Source of the DNA: Caulobacter segnis
GTDB taxonomy: Bacteria; Pseudomonadota; Alphaproteobacteria; Caulobacterales; Caulobacteraceae
NCBI RefSeq assembly: GCF_023935105.1
Contig: NZ_CP096040.1
Span: 2,542,001 to 2,606,000 of the forward strand
Reading direction: 5' to 3'
DNA length: 64,000 bases
Part shown: positions 33,156 through 41,119 of the stretch, piece after piece
Layout of the letters: the number at the start of each line of letters is the position of its first letter
Position numbering within the stretch: position 1 is the first letter of the stretch
The notes under the pieces: generated by a model
The model's input: the letters and a program-made list of their open reading frames with translations, nothing else
Told to the model about the DNA's origin: nothing
Databases searched by the model: none
Made by a program: the position numbers and the translations under genes

Positions 33156-36100
33156 CGGGGCATCCAGACCCGGACCAGCGAGAGCAGCTTGTCCACATCG
33201 ATGGGCTTGGCCATGTAGTCGTTGGCGCCGGCGGCGATACAGCGTTCCTGGTCGTCGGGCATGGCCTTGGCGGTCAGCATCAGGATCGGCAGCTTCTCCC
33301 ACCGACCGTCTTCGCGGATCCGCTGGGCGGCCGTCAGGCCGTCCATCACGGGCATCATCACGTCCATCAGCACGAGGTCGATGGCGCGTGAAGGATCCTC
33401 GGCGGAACGGTCCAGCGCCTCGATGGCCTCCTGGCCGTTACGGGCGATTTCGACAACGGCGCCGCGCGGCTCCAGCACGTTGGTCAGCGAATAGACGTTG
33501 CGGATGTCGTCCTCGACGATCAGCACGCGACGCCCCTCCAGCACGGCGTCACGGTTGCGGGCCTTCTGGATCATCTTCTGCTGCTCGGCCGGCAGCTCCG
33601 ACACCACCTGGTGCAGGAACAGCGAGACCTCGTCCAGCAGGCGCTCGGGCGACTTGGCGCCCTTGATGATGATCGAGCTGGAATAGCGGCGCAGGCGCTG
33701 CTCGTCGTCGGCCGACAGGTCGTGGCCCGTATAGACGATGACCGGTGGGAAGGCGTGATCGCCCTCTTGGCTAAGCGTCTCCAGCAGCGAATAGCCCGAG
33801 GCGTCGGGCAGAGACAGGTCCAGCACCATGCAGTCGAAGGTCTGGCGGCGCAGTTGCTCCAGACATTCGGCCGCCGTGCCGACGCCGACCGTCTCGACGT
33901 CGCCGGACGACAGCAGCTTGCCGACGGCGTCGCGCTGCACGGGGTCGTCCTCGACGATCAGGACGCGCCTGACGGTGCTGTCGAGTTTGGCCTCCAGGGT
34001 CTTGAGCACACTCGCCAAGTCGTCGCGCTTGACCGGTTTGACCAGGTAGCCGATGGCGCCCAATGACAGGGCGGTCTGGCTGTGGTCGGCGGCCGAGACG
34101 ACGTGGATCGGGATGTGGCGGGTGGCGTCATCGCGCTTCAGGCGATCCAGGACCATCAGGCCCGATTCATCCGGCAGGCCCACGTCCAGGACCACGGCGC
34201 TGGGCTTGAACTGGCGGGCCAGCCTCAGGGCCTCCTCGGCGGTGGAGGCGACGAGGCACTGGAAGCCCATCTCGCGCGAGAGGTCGCGGACGATGCCCGC
34301 GAACTTGTCGTCGTCCTCGACGACCAGCAGCACGCGTCGTGTATCTGTCAGCTGTTCGCGGTCGTCCTCCACCGCCTTGGGAAGGGGCGAGGCGCGCGGG
34401 GCGCGGGGTTGGACGGCGGGGGCGACCGGTTCCGCGCGTGTCGGCTGCTCGCGTGACGCCACCTTGGCGGGGTCGTAGGCGAGGGGGATGGTGATCGAGA
34501 AGGTGCTGCCTTCGCCCGCCCGGCTTTCCAGCGTGATCGCGCCGCCCAGCAGGCGCGACAGTTCACGCGAGATCGACAGCCCAAGACCCGTGCCGCCGTA
34601 GCGGCGGCTGATGGTGCCGTCGGCCTGGCGGAAGGCCTCGAAGATGCTTTCTTGCTGCTCGGGCGGCACGCCGATGCCGGTGTCCTTGACCGCGAAGACC
34701 AGGCGACCCGCGTCAACAGGGCGAATGTCCAACCGGACGCCGCCGGTCTCGGTAAACTTGAAGGCGTTGGACAGCAGGTTCTTGAGGATCTGCTCCAGGC
34801 GCTGACGGTCGGTCTCGATCACGGCCGGGCTGGCCTCGGCGACGTGGATCTCGAAGTCCAGCCTGCGGGCGTCGGCGACCGGCTGGAACAGCTGCTTCAG
34901 GTCGCCGGTCAGGCGCTGCAGGGGCAAGCTCTCCGGTCGCACCTCGAGATGACCCGCCTCGATCTTCGACAGGTCCAGGATGTCGTTGATCAGGGTCAGG
35001 AGATCATTGCCCGAGGACTCGATGGTCTGCGCGAACTTGACCTGCTCACCGGTCAGGTTGCCGTTGGGATTGTCGCTGAGCAGCTTGGACAGGATCAGCA
35101 GCGAGTTCAGCGGCGTCCGCAGTTCATGGGACATGTTGGCCAAGAAGTCGGACTTGTACTGGCTGGCCTGTTCCAATTCGCGGGCCTTCAGGGCGATCGC
35201 GGCGCTGGTGCGCTCCAGCTCGTCGCGCTGGGTTTCCAGCGTCTGGGCCTGTTCCTCCAACTGGCTGTTGGTCTGTTCCAGCTCGACCTGCTGCTGTTCG
35301 AGGCGCGTCTGCGACTCCTTGAGCGCGCGGCCCTGTTCCTCGAGTTCTTCGTTGGAGACCCGCAGCTCCTCGCTTTGGACCTGAAGCTCCTCCGACTGGC
35401 GCTGGGTTTCCTCCAAGGCGTCCTGCAGTTGCGAGCGATAGCGGGCCGAGCGCAGAGCGATGCCGATCGAGGCCGACGCCTGGGTCAGCAGTTCCAGGGC
35501 GCGCTCGTCGACCGCATGCAGGAAGCCCAGTTCGATGACGGCGTTGACCACGCCGTCGGCGCGGGTGGGCACCAGCACCAGGTGGCGGGGCTTGTCCTGA
35601 CCCAGGGCCGAGCTGATGGTCATGTAGCCTTCGGGCACGTCGTGGATGACGGTGGGTTCGCCTTCGGCGGCGACCTTGCCCAGCAGCCCCTCCTTGAGAT
35701 TGAAGCGCACGGGCGTGCTGGCGTCGGCTGGAACGCCCAGAGCCGCGACGCGATTGAAGCGGCCCCCTTCGCCCTTGAAGACCGCGCCGGCCTGGAAGCC
35801 CAGATACTGCGCCAGGAAGGTCAGAATGCTGTCGGCCAGCCCCTCCACGGACTGATCGCCCATCATGGCGGACCCCAGGCCCACCTGGCCCGCCTGCAAC
35901 CACTCGCCCCGCACGTGAGCGCGGGCGGCGCGGCGGACCAGATAGAACACCAGGACGGTCAGGGCCGCGCCCAGCAGGCTGGAAAGCACGCCGCTGAACA
36001 GGGCCGTTCGATAGGCGCCATCCATTTCCGCCAGGCGGATGTCGCGCAGGCGGTTTTCCTCCTGCTGCATGACACCGAGTTGGCGGCGGACGGCGTCCAT

Positions 36101-36580
36101 CTCGATCTTGCCGCGGTCGGCGGCGACGATGGCCAGCGCCGCCTGAAACTTGTTGTCGCGGCGTAGAGCCACGGTCTGGTCGAGCTCGGCCAACTTGGCG
36201 TTGATGTGGCGCTTGAGCAGGTCGAGGTTGTCCTGTTGGACGGGGTTGTCTCGCGTCAGAGCGCCGACGGTCTCGACCTTCGTGGTCACGTCGGCGACGG
36301 CGACCTGATAGGGCTCCAGGTATTTGTCGTTGCCCGTCAGCAGATAGCCGCGCTGCCCGGTCTCGGCGTCCTGCATCGTCGACAACAGTTCGTCGATCGC
36401 GATCAGCACGTCGTGCGTATGCCAGATCTTCTGGCTATTGCCGCGCAGGCTCTCGACGTTGCGATAGGCGATCAAGCCGCTGACCACGAAGAAGGCCAGA
36501 ACCACGCCCAGCCCCAGCGCGGACCAGAGTTCGACCCTCGACCGTGAAGAGGACGCGCGGTGAGGTTTGTTCAACGACAT
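33152..36580 (-). CDS. CHASE3-GAF hybrid histidine kinase with three receiver domains
   Basis: A 1142-residue membrane kinase. A helix at about 18-40, CHASE3 sensor at about 45-185 ('MQDAETGQRGYLLTGNDKYL') and a second helix near 193-213 place the sensor in the periplasm. A GAF domain (about 245-375) and a long Glu/Gln-rich coiled coil (about 380-470) follow, then HisKA with His485 in NMSHELRTPLN, the HATPase domain, and three receivers with acceptors Asp799, Asp921 and Asp1073. The coiled coil resembles the signalling stalks that are methylated in chemoreceptors. It heads an operon with CheR, CheB and a receiver-kinase, joined by overlaps. An EcfG-type promoter match lies about 200 nt upstream. 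Confidence 0.92.
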   Translation of the reverse strand: MSLNKPHRASSSRSRVELWSALGLGVVLAFFVVSGLIAYRNVESLRGNSQKIWHTHDVLIAIDELLSTMQDAETGQRGYLLTGNDKYLEPYQVAVADVTTKVETVGALTRDNPVQQDNLDLLKRHINAKLAELDQTVALRRDNKFQAALAIVAADRGKIEMDAVRRQLGVMQQEENRLRDIRLAEMDGAYRTALFSGVLSSLLGAALTVLVFYLVRRAARAHVRGEWLQAGQVGLGSAMMGDQSVEGLADSILTFLAQYLGFQAGAVFKGEGGRFNRVAALGVPADASTPVRFNLKEGLLGKVAAEGEPTVIHDVPEGYMTISSALGQDKPRHLVLVPTRADGVVNAVIELGFLHAVDERALELLTQASASIGIALRSARYRSQLQDALEETQRQSEELQVQSEELRVSNEELEEQGRALKESQTRLEQQQVELEQTNSQLEEQAQTLETQRDELERTSAAIALKARELEQASQYKSDFLANMSHELRTPLNSLLILSKLLSDNPNGNLTGEQVKFAQTIESSGNDLLTLINDILDLSKIEAGHLEVRPESLPLQRLTGDLKQLFQPVADARRLDFEIHVAEASPAVIETDRQRLEQILKNLLSNAFKFTETGGVRLDIRPVDAGRLVFAVKDTGIGVPPEQQESIFEAFRQADGTISRRYGGTGLGLSISRELSRLLGGAITLESRAGEGSTFSITIPLAYDPAKVASREQPTRAEPVAPAVQPRAPRASPLPKAVEDDREQLTDTRRVLLVVEDDDKFAGIVRDLSREMGFQCLVASTAEEALRLARQFKPSAVVLDVGLPDESGLMVLDRLKRDDATRHIPIHVVSAADHSQTALSLGAIGYLVKPVKRDDLASVLKTLEAKLDSTVRRVLIVEDDPVQRDAVGKLLSSGDVETVGVGTAAECLEQLRRQTFDCMVLDLSLPDASGYSLLETLSQEGDHAFPPVIVYTGHDLSADDEQRLRRYSSSIIIKGAKSPERLLDEVSLFLHQVVSELPAEQQKMIQKARNRDAVLEGRRVLIVEDDIRNVYSLTNVLEPRGAVVEIARNGQEAIEALDRSAEDPSRAIDLVLMDVMMPVMDGLTAAQRIREDGRWEKLPILMLTAKAMPDDQERCIAAGANDYMAKPIDVDKLLSLVRVWMPR

Positions 36581-36776
36581 GGGGGACTCGAAAGCGAAGA
36601 CGCTGGAGGAGATGAGGGATGTCTATCGGGCGGCTGGCGGTTCGTGCAGCGAAAATCGACGGTCGGCGGCAATGATCGGGCCTTGTCGACATATGCACGT
36701 CGCGCCGGAATCCAGCGTGATGGTCGTCAGCGGTGAATACACGATGCCCCCGTACGCGCTCCGGCGCGTGGGGCTC

Positions 36777-36802
36777 AAACGCCGCGATACGGCATAGGTT
36801 CC
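36777..36802 (-). promoter_or_regulatory. EcfG/SigT general-stress promoter candidate for the kinase operon
   Basis: On the minus strand: GGAAC at 36802-36798, exactly 16 nt, then CGTTT at 36781-36777. This matches the known alphaproteobacterial EcfG consensus (GGAAC, 16-17 nt, CGTT). Transcription would run toward the hybrid kinase ATG at 36580 with a leader near 190 nt. No other candidate promoter stands out in the 271-nt gap. Confidence 0.62.
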
Positions 36803-36851
36803 GAGATGGTCATTTTTGAACGATGATCCGAGTTCGGACGGTCTGGCGCGG

Positions 36852-37487
36852 TCAGACTTGGCGTCCCGCGTTCATCCGGCGCATCCAACGGGCGAGCACC
36901 GGATCGGGGTGGCTGGCAAGGATTTCCCTCAAGGACAGGTCGGTCTCGTCCTGGCCTAGCTTGAACTTGGCGGTGATGCCGGTGACGCGCGCCTCGAAAG
37001 CGATGATCGCCCGCTCCATGGCCTCATAGCGGGGGCCGACATCGCGCGGCGACCAGCCCGTCTGGTCGCCGGTGTCCATGAACCGTGTCAGTCGCTCCAG
37101 CGCTTCATGGCCCAGGTCGGCGCGGAAGCGGATCTCGGCCTCTATGCGAACCTGGGCGTAGTTCCAGGTCGGCGCCCAGGTCGGCGTCGAGACCAGGGCC
37201 GGTGAAACGTAGGCCTGGGGACCGGTGAACAAGATCGTCGCCGAGGGCGTGGCCTCAAGAGCGGCGTATAGCGGATTGCGCTTGGCCATGTGGCCCAGCA
37301 GCGAGACGACCTGGCCTTCGACGTCGATGTCGGCCAGCAGCGGCAGCAGGGTCGCGACCCGTGCGGCCTGGTCGTCGCGCGGCGCGACCCAGGCCAGGGG
37401 AAACTCGTTGATCAACGCGATCACGTCGTCCGGCCCGCCGCGAAAGGGGTCGGGAGAGGGGACGTCGGACCGCGTCGACTCGGGCAT
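36852..37487 (-). CDS. FMN-binding PaiB-like protein
   Basis: A 211-residue protein of the PaiB / FMN-binding negative regulator family (split-barrel flavin fold). Typical pieces are 'VSLLGHMAKRNPLYAAL', 'FTGPQAYVSPAL' and 'TWNYAQVRIEAEIRF', then 'YEAMERAIIAFEARVTGITA' and 'KFKLGQDETDLS' near the C-terminus. Start ATG 37487 has purine-rich sequence upstream. It is divergent from the MocR regulator gene. PaiB proteins are described as regulators or flavin-dependent enzymes; many now look like oxidoreductases, and which applies here cannot be told. Confidence 0.85.
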   Translation of the reverse strand: MPESTRSDVPSPDPFRGGPDDVIALINEFPLAWVAPRDDQAARVATLLPLLADIDVEGQVVSLLGHMAKRNPLYAALEATPSATILFTGPQAYVSPALVSTPTWAPTWNYAQVRIEAEIRFRADLGHEALERLTRFMDTGDQTGWSPRDVGPRYEAMERAIIAFEARVTGITAKFKLGQDETDLSLREILASHPDPVLARWMRRMNAGRQV

Positions 37488-37592
37488 GCGCTCTGTTCTC
37501 TCGGCGGCGCGCCGGACGCGGGCGCCGCTGCTTTCCTGGGCACAATCGGAAAGCGGCTGGCGCCGAACAAGCACCAAGACTGAGAGCGTCAC

Positions 37593-37643
37593 GGGTCCAG
37601 CCCGACGATTGCCGTCGCGCTGGCAAGGGCGCATGTTGGACCC
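37593..37643. promoter_or_regulatory. MocR-box candidates GGGTCCA / TGGACCC in divergent promoter
   Basis: GGGTCCA (37593-37599, within ACGGGTCCAG) and its inverse TGGACCC (37637-37643) flank the space between the PaiB and MocR genes. The 10-mer ACGGGTCCAG recurs at 40902, in the amidohydrolase/receptor divergent region. MocR proteins usually bind sets of short repeats with TGGWCC-like cores (from general knowledge of PdxR/GabR-type boxes). Confidence 0.45.
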
Positions 37644-37678
37644 ATAAGAAGAAGGAAGGTAATGCGTGGAGGGGGCCA

Positions 37679-39157
37679 ATGGCGCGTCCGTGGAACATGG
37701 CGCTTGGCGAGGTCGTCGATGCTTCGAAGCCGACGCCGCTCTATTTGCAGATCGTCCATGGTCTGATCCACGAGATCGAGCGCGGGCGGCTGACCTCGGG
37801 GGCCTACCTGCCCAGCAGCCGGGGTCTGGCGACCATGCTGGGCGTCAATCGCAAGACCGTAGTGCTGGCCTATGAGGATCTGATCGCCCAGGGCTGGCTG
37901 ACGTCACACGGCACGCGCGGCACCATGGTCTCGGACGTCCTGCCCAAGTCCGCGCCGGCGCGCTCGGTCCAACCCGAGCTGACGGTGGAGAGCGTCGACG
38001 CCAAGGCGCCCGCCTACGCCTTCCACGCGCCGCCGGCCCGGCCCCTGGCCCTGCCCAGCGACACCCGTACGCGCCTTGACGAGGGTTCGCCCGACGGCCG
38101 GCTCTTTCCGGAAGAAGTCCTGGGGCGCGCCTATCGTTCGGCGATCCAGCGGGCCGCGCGGCACAACCGCATGCTCTATGGCGATCCGCGTGGCTCTGCG
38201 AGCTTGCGGGACGGGATCGCCGCCATGCTGCGCACCGAGCGCGGATTGGCGGTGGGACCCGAGAACATCTGCATCACGCGCGGCAGCCAGAACGCCATCT
38301 TCCTGGCGGCTCGCACCCTGATCTCGCCCGGCGACACGGTGCTGGTCGAGAGCCTGACCTACGAACCGGCTGTGGCCGCCTTCCGCGCCTGCGGGGCCAG
38401 GGTCGAGGCGGTTGGTCTGGACGACCAGGGCGTCGATGTCGAAGACGTCGAGCGCAGATGCCGGGAAGGGGGCGTGAAGGCCATCTTCCTGACCCCGCAC
38501 CACCAGTTTCCGACCACCGTCGCCCTGCGACCCGAGCGCCGGCTGCGTCTCTTGTTGCTGGCTCGGCAGTTCAACTTCGCGATCATCGAGGACGACTACG
38601 ACCACGAGTTCCACTTCGAGTCGCAACCGCTATTGCCGATCGCCAGCTACGCGCCGTCCTACGTGATCTATGCAGGCTCGCTGTCCAAGCTGCTGCTGCC
38701 GGCCTTGCGGATCGGCTACATCGCCGCGCCCAAGGCCTTCATCGACGCGGTGGCGCACACCGTGTCGCTGACCGACGGCATGGGCAACGCCCTGACCGAG
38801 GACGCCGCCGCGGAGCTGATCGAGAGCGGCGAGTTGCGCCGCCATGCCCGCAAGGCCACCCAAGTCTACGCCGCCCGCCGCCTGGCCTTCGCCGAGGCGG
38901 CCGCGGAGGCTTTCGGCGACCGCGTCCGGTTCAAGACCCCCGATGGCGGGCTGGCCTTCTGGCTGACCTTCCCGGACGAGAACGATCTTGACCGCATCGA
39001 GGCCCATGCGCCGGACCTGGGCGTGCGCCTGGCCTCGTCGCGCTCGTTCGCGACTCGCGAGGACGCGGGCCGGGGCTTGCGCATCGGCTTCGCCAGCCTG
39101 CGCGAGGACGAGGCCCGCAGGGCGCTGCGGACCCTCGCCAAGGCAGCCGGGATCTAG
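37679..39157 (+). CDS. MocR-family regulator (GntR HTH fused to aminotransferase fold)
   Basis: A 492-residue MocR/PdxR-type protein. The N-terminal winged helix (about 15-85) has 'SGAYLPSSRGLATMLGVNR' and 'KTVVLAYEDLIAQGWL'. The C-terminal type I aminotransferase fold binds PLP; Lys337 in AGSLSKLLLPALRIGY is the Schiff-base residue, and 'NFAIIEDDYDHEFHF' holds the pyridine-N Asp. These proteins sense PLP or amino compounds and regulate vitamin B6, GABA or amino acid genes. ATG 37679 follows GGAGGGGG. The adjacent amidohydrolase and receptor genes share its putative box, so an amide, peptide or amino acid ligand is likely (inference). Confidence 0.9.
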   Translation: MARPWNMALGEVVDASKPTPLYLQIVHGLIHEIERGRLTSGAYLPSSRGLATMLGVNRKTVVLAYEDLIAQGWLTSHGTRGTMVSDVLPKSAPARSVQPELTVESVDAKAPAYAFHAPPARPLALPSDTRTRLDEGSPDGRLFPEEVLGRAYRSAIQRAARHNRMLYGDPRGSASLRDGIAAMLRTERGLAVGPENICITRGSQNAIFLAARTLISPGDTVLVESLTYEPAVAAFRACGARVEAVGLDDQGVDVEDVERRCREGGVKAIFLTPHHQFPTTVALRPERRLRLLLLARQFNFAIIEDDYDHEFHFESQPLLPIASYAPSYVIYAGSLSKLLLPALRIGYIAAPKAFIDAVAHTVSLTDGMGNALTEDAAAELIESGELRRHARKATQVYAARRLAFAEAAAEAFGDRVRFKTPDGGLAFWLTFPDENDLDRIEAHAPDLGVRLASSRSFATREDAGRGLRIGFASLREDEARRALRTLAKAAGI

Positions 39158-40821
39158 GCGGAGTACCGCGCCTTGCCGCCCACGAAGGTGTGCAGGACCT
39201 TTACGTCGGGGATCTTCAGCGGATCGATCGTGGTCAGGTCCGCGTCCAGCACCGTCAGGTCGGCGTAGTAGCCGGGCGCGATCTTGCCGACGCGATCGTC
39301 CATGAAGCCGGCGAAGGCGTTGTTGATGGTGTAGGCGGTCAGGGCCTGTTCCATGCTGACCTTCTGCTCGGGTAGCCAGCCGTTCGGATTGGCCCCGTCG
39401 ATCGTCCGGCGGGTCACCGCGCCGTAGAGACCGGTCAGCGGATCCAGCGGCGCCACCGGCCAGTCAGACCCGAAGGTCACCGTCGCGCCCGTGTCCATCA
39501 GCGACTTGAAAGCATAGGTGCCCTTTAGGCGTTCGGCGCCGATGCGCTTGATGGCCCAGCGGCCATCGTCGATAGCGTGATAGGGCTGGACCGAGGCGAT
39601 GACCTTCTGCTTGGCGAAGCGCTGGATAGCGGCCTGGCTAAGATGCTGGGCGTGCTCGATGCGAAAGCGGCGGTCTCTGACGCCATTCACCTTCTCGACC
39701 TCGGCATAGATGTCCAGGACATCGTCATTGGCCTGATCGCCGATGGCGTGGGTGGTCACATGCAGGCCGATCTTGTCGGCCGCCGTGATCCATTCGCGCA
39801 GGTTGGCCAAGGTGGTGACGCGTACGCCAGTCTGGTCGGGCGCGTCGTCATAGTGGTCGTGGAACACCGCCGTGCGCGAGCCCAGCGAGCCGTCGGCCAG
39901 GGCCTTCAGCCCGCCCCAGCGCACCCAGTCGTCGCCCCGGCCTTCCTGGGCGACGATGGCCGCCATCTTCTCCCAGTCGGGCAGGGGGACGAAGGCGTAG
40001 AAGCGCGCGTCCGTCTCGCCCTTGGCGCGCAGGCGGCGCAACGAGTCGTAGGTGCGCCAGTCCAGTTCCGGATTGTGGATCTGGGCCACGCCCTTGCTCA
40101 GCGCGTGGGCGATGCCCTGGCGCATGATGGCGTCGGTGTCGGCGTCGCTCAGCGCCGGTATCACGCGCTCGACCAGCGCCTTGGCGTTGTCCTTGATCAC
40201 GCCCGTCGGCTCGCCCTTGGCGTCGCGCACGATGACCCCGCCCGGCGGATCGGGGGTGTCACGGGTGATGCCGGCCAGCTTCAGCGCGACCGTGTTCAGC
40301 AGGTACATGTGCAGGTCGGTGCGGGGCACGGCGACCGGCGTGTCCGGTGTCACCGCATCGATCCACTCGTGAGTCGGAAGAGCGCCGCCCAGTCGCTGTT
40401 CGTCCCATGACCCGCCCAAGATCCACTTGCCGGGCCGGGCCTTCGCCACCGCCCCAATACGGGCGGCGAAATCGGCGCGGTCCTTGGCGCTGAGCAGATC
40501 GGCCTGCGACAGGGTGGTCGAGCCGATCAGGAAGTGAGTGTGGTTGTCGGTGAAGGCCGGCATCAGGAACGCGCCGTTCAGGTCGATGACCTTGGTCCTG
40601 GGGCTGGTCAGCGCCTTAACCTGATCGGCCCCGACGGCGGCGATCCGTTCGCCCACGATCCCGACGGCCGACATCCTGGTCCCGCCCGCGCCCGGCGTCC
40701 ACACGCGCGCGTTCACCAGGGCCACGTCCAGGCCGCGCTCGGCTGCCAGGGCCCGCAGCGGCGTCAGCGTCATGAGGCCCGCGCCCAGGCCCGTGCAAAG
40801 AAGGCTGCGTCGATCGATCAT
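39154..40821 (-). CDS. Exported metal-dependent amidohydrolase (YtcJ-like)
   Basis: A 555-residue amidohydrolase_3 enzyme. It starts at ATG 40821 with a twin-arginine-like leader (MIDRRSLLCTGLGAGL...ALAA), so it is probably exported by Tat. Metal ligands are His94 and His96 in DNHTHF; 'THAIGDQANDDVLDIY' and 'RFRIEHAQHLS' supply the later histidines, and 'VTFGSDWPVAPLDP' the catalytic Asp. The family hydrolyses N-acyl, imide or formamide-type bonds. It ends convergently with, and overlaps by 4 nt, the MocR gene; it is divergent from the receptor gene at 41120. Confidence 0.88.
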   Translation of the reverse strand: MIDRRSLLCTGLGAGLMTLTPLRALAAERGLDVALVNARVWTPGAGGTRMSAVGIVGERIAAVGADQVKALTSPRTKVIDLNGAFLMPAFTDNHTHFLIGSTTLSQADLLSAKDRADFAARIGAVAKARPGKWILGGSWDEQRLGGALPTHEWIDAVTPDTPVAVPRTDLHMYLLNTVALKLAGITRDTPDPPGGVIVRDAKGEPTGVIKDNAKALVERVIPALSDADTDAIMRQGIAHALSKGVAQIHNPELDWRTYDSLRRLRAKGETDARFYAFVPLPDWEKMAAIVAQEGRGDDWVRWGGLKALADGSLGSRTAVFHDHYDDAPDQTGVRVTTLANLREWITAADKIGLHVTTHAIGDQANDDVLDIYAEVEKVNGVRDRRFRIEHAQHLSQAAIQRFAKQKVIASVQPYHAIDDGRWAIKRIGAERLKGTYAFKSLMDTGATVTFGSDWPVAPLDPLTGLYGAVTRRTIDGANPNGWLPEQKVSMEQALTAYTINNAFAGFMDDRVGKIAPGYYADLTVLDADLTTIDPLKIPDVKVLHTFVGGKARYSA

Positions 40822-40910
40822 GGACCCCTCGTCGTCTCACTTGGTCGGGCCAGCCTGCACCGCTTCGCTCTGAGGCCGGAACATCCAATCCGCGTCCGCT
40901 TACGGGTCCA
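40821..40910. promoter_or_regulatory. MocR-box candidates in amidohydrolase/receptor divergent region
   Basis: TGGACCC (40821-40827) and GGGTCCA (40904-40910, in ACGGGTCCAG) repeat the pair seen upstream of the MocR gene. The first copy overlaps the start codon of the amidohydrolase. The remaining part of this 298-nt gap shows only the receptor's AGGGGA ribosome-binding site near 41107. Confidence 0.42.
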
Positions 40911-41119
40911 GTCGATGCGGCTTGGTCCCCTCGGCCTGCCGTTTTTGGATGTTTTTGCTCCGCCATGAAAGGGCAAGCCTCAGTCTCGCGGAAGCCGTGA
41001 GGACCGGTCGAGCCATCGCGAACAGGCGAGCCGGCCGTCGAGCATCCGCGGGGCGAGGGATTTCAAGCACAGGGGCGTCGGTCATCTCGCCGGCGACCTC
41101 GAACTCAGGGGATCGAGAT

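Noticed and set aside
36581..36851. Additional small gene upstream of the hybrid kinase
   Set aside because: Open frames there have no supporting ribosome-binding site or motif; the region is better explained as promoter and leader.
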